From positions 1 to 64,000 of the forward strand of contig WQYX01000007.1 in assembly GCA_009781005.1 (NCBI GenBank): a DNA stretch of 64,000 bases, in the 5' to 3' direction. A program made the position numbers and the translations under genes. Of this stretch, positions 10,015 through 18,859 are shown piece by piece. Below the pieces are notes generated by a model. That model searched no databases. It was not told the origin of the DNA and worked only from the letters and a program-made list of their open reading frames with translations. Position 1 is the first letter of the stretch, and each line of letters begins with the position of its first letter. The DNA comes from Polyangiaceae bacterium. Lineage in GTDB: Bacteria; Myxococcota_A; Polyangia; Polyangiales; Polyangiaceae.

Positions 10015-10362
10015 TTAGAGAGCGTCTGTTTTCGCGGGGTTTTCGACCTCGGACCCGTCGGCGGCCGGAGCTTCGTCTCCCTTGGACTTGGACGACTTTC
10101 TCTTCGCGAGGCCGAGCGTGATGAGCGACGCGCGCTTCTTGATCACGCTGTGCGCCGTGACAGACCAATCCTTGTCCCATGCATAGAGCTTCACCAGATC
10201 CTTGGTGTGCGAGGGATCAGGCACGACCGGCGGTGCCTCAGACTCGGCATCACCCACGTCGCGCGCGACGTCGACGAGCGCGCGCAGGCACCTCCCAAGG
10301 TTCCATGTCCGCATCTGTTGGCGCGACGGTGCGGGCAACCCCACGAACCTTCCCGGGCCCAT
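10015..10362 (-). CDS. Hypothetical protein, possibly a gene fragment
   Basis: ORF with Lys-rich tail LYAWDKDWSVTAHSVIKKRASLITLGLAKRKSSK; no confident family. Confidence 0.35.
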   Translation of the reverse strand: MGPGRFVGLPAPSRQQMRTWNLGRCLRALVDVARDVGDAESEAPPVVPDPSHTKDLVKLYAWDKDWSVTAHSVIKKRASLITLGLAKRKSSKSKGDEAPAADGSEVENPAKTDAL

Positions 10363-10407
10363 CTGTATCGGCAGCGGTCGCTTCTTCGGAATCGGGCTCT
10401 TCGCGAC

Positions 10408-11958
10408 TCAATGAAGTGCGGTAGGGGCGAAGCCATGGCGGATGGGGCTCCTTAAGAAACTCGAGGCGCGATTCTCATAAAGATACAATTCGAACGTGCG
10501 CGAAGAACGGCCGCCGCGCCACATTCGGACGCGGCTCTGCGAGAGGCGCACGTGCGCAGGCAGCGCAGAAGCGCCATCGCCTCCGAAACGATTGTCGGTG
10601 ACGAAGAGGACGTGCTCGGCGCGTTGCCATGCTGCGCGCGGCAACCACGTATCGAAATCATCCGGGATGGATGTTGCGCAGCCGACGCGGACCCCCGGAA
10701 AGCCCGCTTGGAGCTGCGCGCAAATGGTCCAGTGCGCTCCAACGAGGACGATCTCGTGCCCTTGTGGATCGTACGGCGTGGCAACGACCGCCATCTGGTC
10801 GCGAACGGCACCGAACACCGCGGGCCACCCATAAAGCTCGCTCGCGATATCGAGTTTTGGATCCGCCGAGACTGGTAGAAGGCGCGCGGACGAGGGAACG
10901 AGCGCCCACGCGTGCGCGCCGATCGTGAACAGGCCCGCGACGAGCGTTGCTGCAAGATACATGCGTTTGGACACGGACCGCGCCGGGTTCTGTGAGGACC
11001 GTCGCGCCGCATCGACGGGCAAGACCAGAAGCGCCGGAGCGATCCAGTGCGGTTCGGCCACGCGGCTCCAGAGCGCGAAGAGAACGAGCGGCACGAACGG
11101 AATCGCGAACAGATAAAAGAAGAGGCGCGCCGTGGCATCTTCGTTACGTGCGCGCACCAGATCGCGCGCGGCCTTTACCGCAATCCACAGGATGATCGGC
11201 GAGAGGTAGAGAAGCTGCCCGCCAACGAACGCGCCGAGGTTTCGTAGTGCGAACCCGGCACCCGCCTGCGTTGCGACGAGGCGGTGCTGAAGCATGGGAA
11301 AGCCGAGTTTCTTTTCGTAGAGAACGATCGGCGCGAGGATGACGGCGCCCGTGGCAAGTCCTGCCCACGGCCAGAGCGTGCGCGCGGCTTTCGACTCGGG
11401 GAATTGCGACCGTGCGATGGAGACGTACGCGACGGCGAGGCCGAGCACGAGGAGCACTCCGGGAGCTTTCGCTGCGCAAGCGATCCCCGCGAGGAGGCCC
11501 GCGCCGACGAAGGCTGACGCCGACCGCGTCTGGTTCGGCGTTGCGCGAAGCCCGATGCACGCGAGCGCAACGGCGCCGATCCAGAGCGGCGCGAGCAAGA
11601 GATCCGGTGTCATGGCGAAGAGCCCGACCGAGATCTCCGGAACCACGGCAACGAGGAGCGCCGCAAGCATCGCGGGCCGCTTGTTTGCCGAGGACGCGCG
11701 CGCGGCCGCGTACACGACGAAGGGCACCAGCGTGGCTACAACGGACGTGACGACGTGGGCGCCGAGCGGCTTCGGGACCGATCCATCGCCGAGGACGCGC
11801 GCGAACAGGCCGATGAGCCCCGGATGATCGAGGTACGCGGGCTGCGGGTGAATGGCCCACGACGCGTAGAGCGCCTCGCTGTCGCCGAAGCCGACGCGCG
11901 TGGCGGCGTAGAGTCGAACGAGCAAGAGGAGCGAGGAGACGACGACGAGGGGGATCAT
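10408..11958 (-). CDS. Glycosyltransferase family 39 / ArnT-like membrane protein
   Basis: YAATRVGFGDSEALYASWAIHPQPAYLDHPGLIGLF plus multiple TM segments. Confidence 0.8.
   Translation of the reverse strand: MIPLVVVSSLLLLVRLYAATRVGFGDSEALYASWAIHPQPAYLDHPGLIGLFARVLGDGSVPKPLGAHVVTSVVATLVPFVVYAAARASSANKRPAMLAALLVAVVPEISVGLFAMTPDLLLAPLWIGAVALACIGLRATPNQTRSASAFVGAGLLAGIACAAKAPGVLLVLGLAVAYVSIARSQFPESKAARTLWPWAGLATGAVILAPIVLYEKKLGFPMLQHRLVATQAGAGFALRNLGAFVGGQLLYLSPIILWIAVKAARDLVRARNEDATARLFFYLFAIPFVPLVLFALWSRVAEPHWIAPALLVLPVDAARRSSQNPARSVSKRMYLAATLVAGLFTIGAHAWALVPSSARLLPVSADPKLDIASELYGWPAVFGAVRDQMAVVATPYDPQGHEIVLVGAHWTICAQLQAGFPGVRVGCATSIPDDFDTWLPRAAWQRAEHVLFVTDNRFGGDGASALPAHVRLSQSRVRMWRGGRSSRTFELYLYENRASSFLRSPIRHGFAPTALH
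10427..10455 (-). repeat. ~30-bp dispersed repeat (TTAAGgaGCCCCATCCGCCATGGCTTCGCC)
   Basis: Matches 14893-14922 and 27725-27754. Confidence 0.65.
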
Positions 11959-13127
11959 GCGGAAGCTCGCGTGTTGGCGAGCCACGGCTCGAGCATGCGC
12001 GCCACGTGTTGCGACGTCGCCGTTGGGCCGCGCAACACGGTCGTGATCTCGGCGCACGCCGCCGTGAACGCTTCGCGATTGTCGAGCAAGCTCGCGAGCG
12101 TTTCGGAGATGCGCGACGCGTTTACGTTACGCTGCAAGAGTTCCGGGAACGCCGCGCGATCGAGCAGGACGTTGGGTAAGGCCAAAAAGCGTGTCGTCAT
12201 GAGCAGCCGTGCGCCAAGTTCGGTTGTCCAGCCAACGCGATAGCAGATGATGGGCACCGCACCTGCGAGCGCGCATTCAAGCGAGGCCGTGCCGGACGCC
12301 GTGAGCGCGGCGTCGAAGGCCGGAAGCGCATATGCAATGCCGGCGCGCGCGTCGACGTGGACGATCTCCGCGCGGTAACTCGACGCCACCGCGTGCGCCC
12401 ACGTGCGCGTTCTCTCATCCAGGCTTGGTGCGAGCAGGATGCGCGCGTCGACGCTGGCTCGATCGCGACGTACGAGCTCGTACCCTGCGAGCATGGGTTC
12501 GAGCATTTTTCGCACTTCGTGCGGGCGGCTTCCCGGCAAAATGGCGACCGTCCAGGCGCGCTCGGTCAGGCCGAGCAACGCGCGCGCTGCTCTCCGCGCC
12601 TCGTGCTTCGTGGGATACGTTTCCGAGACGCGTCGACTCTCCTCGAGGGACGGATGGCCGACGTAGCGAGCGTCGACTCCGATGGCGCGCCAGAGCGGCT
12701 CTTCGAATGGGAGCATCACGGCCATGCGGTCGACGTGCTTCCGAAGGGCGTTGCCGCGCCTGCGCCGCCACGCCCAGATCTGCGGAGCGCCGTACCAGAG
12801 CACGCGCGTGCCCATGTTCGAGAGCGTCTTGGCGAGCACCGTGTTGAATTCAGTGTAATTTACAAGTAATGCCGCGGCCGGTCGTCGCTTCACGCACACC
12901 GCGCGCAGTCGCGCGTAAGCGAGGCCCACGTTCCACGCGCGCGCCGCGACCTCCGCGATGCCGAGCGCCGTCGAGTTGCGCAAGTCGCTCGTGAGCTCGA
13001 CGCGTTCGCTCGCAAGCGCTTCTCCGCCCATGCCAAAGGCGCGCACGCCAGAGAGGTGCGAGAGGACTGCGGCCGCCGCACGATCCCCGGAGGCTTCGCC
13101 GGCAACGACGAGGAGCTCGCCCGTCAT
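11955..13127 (-). CDS. lpxB: Lipid-A-disaccharide synthase
   Basis: VVAGEASGDRAAA, FGMGGEAL, YGAPQIWAWRRRR, VGHPSLEE, LPGSRPHEV. Confidence 0.92.
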   Translation of the reverse strand: MTGELLVVAGEASGDRAAAAVLSHLSGVRAFGMGGEALASERVELTSDLRNSTALGIAEVAARAWNVGLAYARLRAVCVKRRPAAALLVNYTEFNTVLAKTLSNMGTRVLWYGAPQIWAWRRRRGNALRKHVDRMAVMLPFEEPLWRAIGVDARYVGHPSLEESRRVSETYPTKHEARRAARALLGLTERAWTVAILPGSRPHEVRKMLEPMLAGYELVRRDRASVDARILLAPSLDERTRTWAHAVASSYRAEIVHVDARAGIAYALPAFDAALTASGTASLECALAGAVPIICYRVGWTTELGARLLMTTRFLALPNVLLDRAAFPELLQRNVNASRISETLASLLDNREAFTAACAEITTVLRGPTATSQHVARMLEPWLANTRASA

Positions 13128-14296
13128 CCCTCGGTCTCCTCCGCGAGGAGCACGGCGAGAAGCGCTGCACCGTCACGCTCGACGCGGAAGCGCCCGATGC
13201 CCGGCACCGCCGCGATGGCATCGAGGGACGGCAAGGAAAGGCTCGCGAGATCTTGCAAGCAGTGCCCCGGCAGAACGACTTGATCGTCCACTGCGCGCCG
13301 CTTGGCCACGTCCTTCCGCCAGCACATCAAGCGCCGTTCGCGCGCTCGCCTTGCGCGCACGACGGCGTTCGGAAGACTCGGCCGCACGAGCATCGCGCGA
13401 TCTTCTTCAGGGATCGCGCCATCCCGAACGCCGTCTTCCACGGCGCGCAAGATCTCTCGCGTGAGACTCCGTGCACGGCCCGCTGCAGCGCCCGAGATGC
13501 ACTCGAGATCGTCTGGCGTCTTCGGTTTGTTCTGCGCGATCGCGAAGAGGACGTCGGGGCCGAGCACCTTGTAAGGGGGCACGTCGAGCTCGCGCGCGCG
13601 CGCTTCGCGAAGCTCGGCGAGGCGGCGCAAGATGGGCAAGTCTGCGGCATCCGCTCGATCGATCCCCTTGAGTCGTAGATACGGTGGTCGTCCGTCGTTC
13701 ATCTTCGCCGAGCCCGCTGCCTGCGCGAGTCTGTAGCGCGTTTCTTCTTCGACTTCGTCGTCGATGTGGCACGCATGAAGGAGGGGCCAGAGTTTGCTCT
13801 CTAGCGCGTGCAGATGGACGACGTCGCACGCGAGGTAGCCGAGGGCTGCGTCATCGAGCGGGCGCTTGCCCCAATCGTGTTGCTGCATGGACTTGTCGAT
13901 GCCGACGCCGACCTCGGACAGAAGAAGACTTGCGAGTCCCGTGGCCGTGCGTCCGAGCATACGTGCCGCGATGGACGTGTCGTGCACGTTCGCGAGCTCG
14001 GCACCCGCCTCGGCGAGGAGGCGCGCGTCAAAGGCAACGTCGTGCACGATCTTGAGGACATCGCTCGAACGGAGCAGCGGCTCGAGTGGCCTGAGCGACG
14101 TCGCGAGCGCATCGACGACGAAGATCGCATCCGTGGTCGCAAGTTGCACAATGCATACTTTGGCGCGATACGCGAAGAGGCCGTTCGCCTCGAGATCGAA
14201 CGCGATGCACGCGGCCCTTTCGAGGTGCGCCACCGCGCGTGCGAGCTCGGTCTCGTTCGTGACGAGCAGCGGAAGAGCGGCCGCGACAGGCTTCAC
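13124..14296 (-). CDS. rnd: Ribonuclease D (3'-5' exonuclease with HRDC region)
   Basis: FDLEANGL, KIVHDVAFDARLL, HDWGKRPLDDAALGYLACDVVHL; likely GTG start overlapping upstream stop. Confidence 0.88.
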   Translation of the reverse strand: MKPVAAALPLLVTNETELARAVAHLERAACIAFDLEANGLFAYRAKVCIVQLATTDAIFVVDALATSLRPLEPLLRSSDVLKIVHDVAFDARLLAEAGAELANVHDTSIAARMLGRTATGLASLLLSEVGVGIDKSMQQHDWGKRPLDDAALGYLACDVVHLHALESKLWPLLHACHIDDEVEEETRYRLAQAAGSAKMNDGRPPYLRLKGIDRADAADLPILRRLAELREARARELDVPPYKVLGPDVLFAIAQNKPKTPDDLECISGAAAGRARSLTREILRAVEDGVRDGAIPEEDRAMLVRPSLPNAVVRARRARERRLMCWRKDVAKRRAVDDQVVLPGHCLQDLASLSLPSLDAIAAVPGIGRFRVERDGAALLAVLLAEETEG

Positions 14297-14886
14297 TTTG
14301 GATGCAGGCGCTGCCACGCCGATGCAACCTCGTGTGCAGCATCGTCGAGCGTGCGCTCGTGCAAAACGTCTGCGGCGAGCCGCACGTTTCCCGCGGTCTT
14401 TGCCGGAAGCACAGCGCCCGTGCGTGCAGAGTGCACGATTTTTCGAATCTTCGCTGTGCTGTCGACGACGACGGGATACTGGCCCTGCGCGCGCGCCGTG
14501 ACCTCCCACGTGCCGCCGGCCTTCCACTTGCGGAGGAAAACCATCGAGCTTTCGCCGGGCGTGAAGACAGCCTCACCTTCCACGAGCTGACCAATCTTGT
14601 CGACGACGCCACCCATCGTGCGGACCCAGCCATCCGATCCCGAGGTCAGCGCACCGGCCACACTCTGCTCGGTCTTCACGTGCGTGTACGTGTAAATGCG
14701 GCCGTTCTCCCAGACGCTCTTCTTCTCGATCGGCGTGACAACGGCAATCGCCTCTGCGCCGCTGACGAGCGCATCGAACGCGACCGCGGTGGACACCGAT
14801 GCACACGCGTCGCTCGCGACGAACACGCCACCCACCGGAGCCGCGGCGAGCACGAGCGCGAGTACGTACTTTCGAGCATGCTTCAT
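14293..14886 (-). CDS. Hypothetical secreted protein
   Basis: Signal peptide MKHARKYVLALVLAAAPVGGVFVASDACAS. Confidence 0.65.
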   Translation of the reverse strand: MKHARKYVLALVLAAAPVGGVFVASDACASVSTAVAFDALVSGAEAIAVVTPIEKKSVWENGRIYTYTHVKTEQSVAGALTSGSDGWVRTMGGVVDKIGQLVEGEAVFTPGESSMVFLRKWKAGGTWEVTARAQGQYPVVVDSTAKIRKIVHSARTGAVLPAKTAGNVRLAADVLHERTLDDAAHEVASAWQRLHPK

Positions 14887-14892
14887 GCGCTG

Positions 14893-14922
14893 TTAAGTAG
14901 CCCCATCCGCCATGGCTTTGCC
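14893..14922 (+). repeat. ~30-bp dispersed repeat (TTAAGTAGCCCCATCCGCCATGGCTTTGCC)
   Basis: Matches rc of 10427-10455 and 27725-27754. Confidence 0.65.
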
Positions 14923-15036
14923 ACGTCTGCGTTCTTCCGGACATCAAGCCGATTGCATCCCACCAGGACTGAGGTGAGAATTACTGTATTTTCGTGGCGT
15001 ATGCCATCTCACACGTTCGCCAACTGGGAGGCTCAG

Positions 15037-16018
15037 ATGAATTACGTGCGCAGTTTTGCTTTTTTGGCGCTGCTCGGCATGGGGTGCACCGGGTTCGACC
15101 TTCAGCCGTTGGACGTGTCAGATGCAGATGCCGCGGACGCTGCAGGCGCGCTGGGGCAAGACACAGGACTCCCGGACGCGGACGCTACCGAAGCTAGCCG
15201 AAGAGACAGTGGCCCTGCGGACAATGCTAACCCGTCAACATCCGCACCCGATTTCACTACGTCAACGAAGACATTTGCTGACACCATAGCGCGCGCCGGT
15301 GGAGCGATTCTTCCGGGCGATGTCCTCACGTACACCATCGTTGTGCCGAACACGGGTACCGTGGACTCGAAGAATACGGTGCTCACCGACGTATTGCCTG
15401 ACGGTGTGACTTACGTCCTTGAGTCGATTACGGTCGACGGGGCCTCGAGGTCTGACGCCACGGGTGACGATCAAGCGCAGTTTGACGCCAACACCGTGAC
15501 CGTGTGGCTTGGTTCTGGTGCTGGTCCAAACCAAGGGGGTGGTCTCGCAGTGGATGCTACCACTACGGTTACCTTTCAGGTCACCGTGAACGCGAATGCC
15601 AAGGGCAACACGATCTCCAATCAGGCAACGATTTCTGCCAATGGTGCGACCGATCCGGACGGCACGCCGGCGACGGAAACCAAAACAAGTAGCAATCCCG
15701 CCAATCTGGGATCATCGACGAATACCATTGTCGATGAGTGCAGCGACAATTCCCAGTGTTCGGTGCCAACGGGGGCAACACCGATATGCCAGACAACAAC
15801 GCACCCATACACTTGCGCGTGGGTTCAGGTTCAGGTGCTGTGATACCACCAAGGTGTGGAAGATGGTTGCCGCGGACAAGGTGGCAACACCGCGCGGGCA
15901 GGGAGGTCTGGAACCGTGTTGGAGCAGCAATGCGAACGTGTGGATAGCTGGCGCCGTTGCAGCGGTGATGGTTGCATCGCAGCGGCGCAAGAAGGGCGAG
16001 AGGAGCGAGAGGGTCTAA
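15037..16018 (+). pseudogene. Degenerate DUF11-domain lipoprotein (paralog of 40145-42709)
   Basis: DUF11 segment near-identical to paralog; stop at 15843, then CEDGCRGQGGN and SSNANVWIAGAVAAVMVASQRRKKGERSERV appear in other frames. Confidence 0.85.
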
Positions 16019-16019
16019 T

Positions 16020-17078
16020 CTACAACCGGACGAGGGCGCAGCCCCAATGGATGCCTGCACCCAGGGCGAGCATCATGGCAAGGTGTCCCTTTTGGAGCTT
16101 TCCTTCGCGTGTCACTTCGTCGATGAGAATGGGCAGTGTGCCTGCGCTCGTATTGCCAAATCGATCGATGTTCATTGGCATTTTCTCCGGCGGGACACCG
16201 AGTTGCTCGCGTACATAATTATTGATGCGTGCATTGGCTTGGTGTGCGAGAAACCAATCGATCCGTTCAATGGGCGTATTCGTCTCGGCAGCGAGCGCGC
16301 GCGCCGTTTGCGGGAGTTTCGTCACGGCGAACTTGAATAGCTCCCGTCCGTCCATCCGCGGGATATGCGCCTGCTCGTCGAAGTGGCTCGCCTTCCAATA
16401 CGGGCGAGTGCGAAAGCCTCCGCCAGGGACGTACAGCGTCTCGGCGTACCGGCCGTCGGTATGCGCCTTCGAAGCAATGAGCCCCGCATCGCGATCCGTT
16501 GCACGAAAAACGAGCGCACCCGCGCCGTCACCGAAGAGCACGGCGAGCGCGCGGTGATCGTTCGCGCGCGCGAGCGCGCTTGGCGCAACCTCGTGGTTGC
16601 TCGTGCCCTCGACGATGTCCCAGTCTTCCCACGGCATGAAGCCAGCATGCGCTTCGGCACCGACGTACAAGATCGTCTTCGCGACGCCGGCCTTGATGAG
16701 TCCGTCGATGAGCTGCAAACCGTAGATCATGGCCGCGCACTGCTGGCGTACGTCGAGCGCCGGGACGCCGGCGATCCCGAGCTTCGCGCCGAGCACCGCG
16801 CCCGAGCCGGGAAAGATGTAGTCCGGCGTCATGGTCGTAAAAATGATGTAGTCTACATCTTTTGGGCTGATTCGCGCTGCTTCGAGCGCGCGCTTGCTTG
16901 CTTCGAGCCCGAGATCGCTCGCGCCCTGACCTTCACCGGCGAAGTGGCGCTGACGAATGCCCGAGCGCTGGAAGATCCATTCGTCCGATGTATCCATCAC
17001 CCGGCTGAGAGCCTCGTTCGTGATGGGTTTGCCCGGGACGTAATGGCCAGTGCCGATGATTTCGAAGCCCATCATCAC
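16020..17078 (-). CDS. fabH: 3-oxoacyl-ACP synthase III (KAS III, FabH-like)
   Basis: GTGHYVPGKPITNEAL, DTSDEWIFQRSGIRQRH, QQCAAMIYGLQ, HQANARI, FGNTSAGTLPI. Confidence 0.92.
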   Translation of the reverse strand: MMMGFEIIGTGHYVPGKPITNEALSRVMDTSDEWIFQRSGIRQRHFAGEGQGASDLGLEASKRALEAARISPKDVDYIIFTTMTPDYIFPGSGAVLGAKLGIAGVPALDVRQQCAAMIYGLQLIDGLIKAGVAKTILYVGAEAHAGFMPWEDWDIVEGTSNHEVAPSALARANDHRALAVLFGDGAGALVFRATDRDAGLIASKAHTDGRYAETLYVPGGGFRTRPYWKASHFDEQAHIPRMDGRELFKFAVTKLPQTARALAAETNTPIERIDWFLAHQANARINNYVREQLGVPPEKMPMNIDRFGNTSAGTLPILIDEVTREGKLQKGHLAMMLALGAGIHWGCALVRL

Positions 17079-17134
17079 GGCATTAGTGTGCCCTTTTTCT
17101 TTCGTCGACCATTTTTCCGCTGCGGTCGAGTGCC

Positions 17135-17159
17135 ATGACGCAATTGCTCATTGCGTCAT
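17135..17159. other. Perfect inverted repeat ATGACGCAAT-TGCTC-ATTGCGTCAT
   Basis: 10-bp stem in the intergenic region between fabH-like and nadK. Confidence 0.6.
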
Positions 17160-17186
17160 TCGTATCCCGCAGTTTCCGGATGGAAA

Positions 17187-18107
17187 CTACGTGCGCGGTT
17201 TCTTGGCGAGGCCGAGCACAGTGAGGCGCTCTGCACTCCGACGCATCACGAGGACGTCGCCGATGGTCACGGCGTGAACGATGCGATGACCGTCGACGAA
17301 GACTTTGGCCTCACGCATTTTGCTGCGAATGACGAGCTCGCCATCCTTGTCGAGCAGCCCCATGCGCAAGCGCAGGCGGCCGCCCGCGGGTGTGTAGGGT
17401 TCGCGCACGACGTACTGAATGCGCGCCGACGCGAGAGGAAGGACGTGGCCGCCCGCGCTTCGCTGCGCGGCCGTGGAACCTGCGGCAGGGCCGATCCAGA
17501 GGCCGCTCGAGCGCTGGTCTTCTTCCGCAAAGCGTCCTGACGTTCGTTCGACGCGCAAGATGTAATGCGATGTTGCGGCGGGCGTGGCATGGCAGAAGAG
17601 GGCTTCGTTGAGCACGCGCCCGTGCAAAAGTTTGCCGTTTAGTTCCACGCGCATGCGCGACAGCTCGGTGGCAGGCAGAGTGCCTGCGAGTGCCCGCCGG
17701 AGTGCCGCTTTGACGTTGCCCTTCTTTGCGCCACAGAAAAACCCGACGGATGTTTCGGGCGCGCTGTTGATACCGAGCAAGGGAACGCCGTCGCCAATTT
17801 GATGCGAGGCCGTGAGCAGCGTTCCGTCGCCGCCGACGGTCACCACGAGATCGACGCGGTTCGGGATGCGCGCGCGTACTCCTCCGCGAAACACGACCTG
17901 GGCGCCGAGCGCGCCCAGCGCGTCGTCGACTTCACGCACGGTTTGCTCGTGCGCCTCGTGCGAGCTCTTGACACTTGCCACCGTGGGATCGCGCGCGCGC
18001 AGAAGCCGCGCCATGAGAGGATCGTGTTCATCGACGACGAACCTCCGGTACGCCGTCGTCTTGAGAACGATCGCGACTCTCGGTCCGGAGTTCGTGCGCT
18101 TTCGCAT
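17187..18107 (-). CDS. nadK: NAD kinase
   Basis: VVTVGGDGTLLTASH, GINSAPETSVGFF. Confidence 0.9.
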   Translation of the reverse strand: MRKRTNSGPRVAIVLKTTAYRRFVVDEHDPLMARLLRARDPTVASVKSSHEAHEQTVREVDDALGALGAQVVFRGGVRARIPNRVDLVVTVGGDGTLLTASHQIGDGVPLLGINSAPETSVGFFCGAKKGNVKAALRRALAGTLPATELSRMRVELNGKLLHGRVLNEALFCHATPAATSHYILRVERTSGRFAEEDQRSSGLWIGPAAGSTAAQRSAGGHVLPLASARIQYVVREPYTPAGGRLRLRMGLLDKDGELVIRSKMREAKVFVDGHRIVHAVTIGDVLVMRRSAERLTVLGLAKKPRT

Positions 18108-18125
18108 GATGACGTCCGGTCGCTC

Positions 18126-18791
18126 CTATAGCTTTCCAGAGAGGACGTCGGCATAGCGCCGGAGCGCGAGCTCGGTTTTCGCGTCGCGGATCTGCCCTCG
18201 CCGGGCAGCGTCGAGTGCGGTCTCGAGCGGGACGCTCACGATGACGGAGTCTCTCTCGAGCGGGCTTCCGTCGCCCCCGGGGATCTTGCGCGCGAGCGGA
18301 TCGACGTGCACGTGGAAGAAGTGGTGCAGCTCGCCGATGAAGCCAGGAGCCGGCACCATGAAGGAACCGAGCGGCGATAGTTCGCCTCTATCGACGTGGA
18401 AACCGAGCTCCTCCTCGAGCTCGCGCGCGGCTGCATCGACCTCGGTCTCTCCTCGTTCGACGAGCCCGGCCGGAAGTTCCCACTGCACGACGTCCACCTG
18501 CGACAGATGCGGAGGACGGCGAGCCACGGGCGGGCGCACGCAACTCAGGAGCCACACGTGAGCAACGGATCCCACGTGATGGTGCGCGACGATCACGCAG
18601 GCATCGAGGGCATCGCGATCGATGATCTCGTACATGAACGGCGCCGAGCGAGTGCCCGCGCGCTCGAGGGTGAGCTCGAGTCGTCGCACGCGAAGAAAGC
18701 CATCGTGCTTGACGAGATCCTCGCGCAAGGTCACGAGCTCGACGTGGGGAAGCTCAGGCAGCCCCTCGGAAGTTGAGCGAGTTGGCACCAC
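18126..18791 (-). CDS. NUDIX hydrolase
   Basis: PAGLVERGETEVDAAARELEEELGF Nudix box. Confidence 0.9.
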   Translation of the reverse strand: MVPTRSTSEGLPELPHVELVTLREDLVKHDGFLRVRRLELTLERAGTRSAPFMYEIIDRDALDACVIVAHHHVGSVAHVWLLSCVRPPVARRPPHLSQVDVVQWELPAGLVERGETEVDAAARELEEELGFHVDRGELSPLGSFMVPAPGFIGELHHFFHVHVDPLARKIPGGDGSPLERDSVIVSVPLETALDAARRGQIRDAKTELALRRYADVLSGKL

Positions 18792-18859
18792 GCGGTCGCA
18801 TGCTAGTGCCTTACAGTTAACCGGGGAATGAAAACGCGAGGCTTACGCGTAGTGCTACG

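Noticed and set aside
14302-15000. N-terminal part of ORF 14302..15843
   Set aside because: Antisense to the secreted protein gene and intergenic repeat; a lipoprotein start with RBS lies at 15037.
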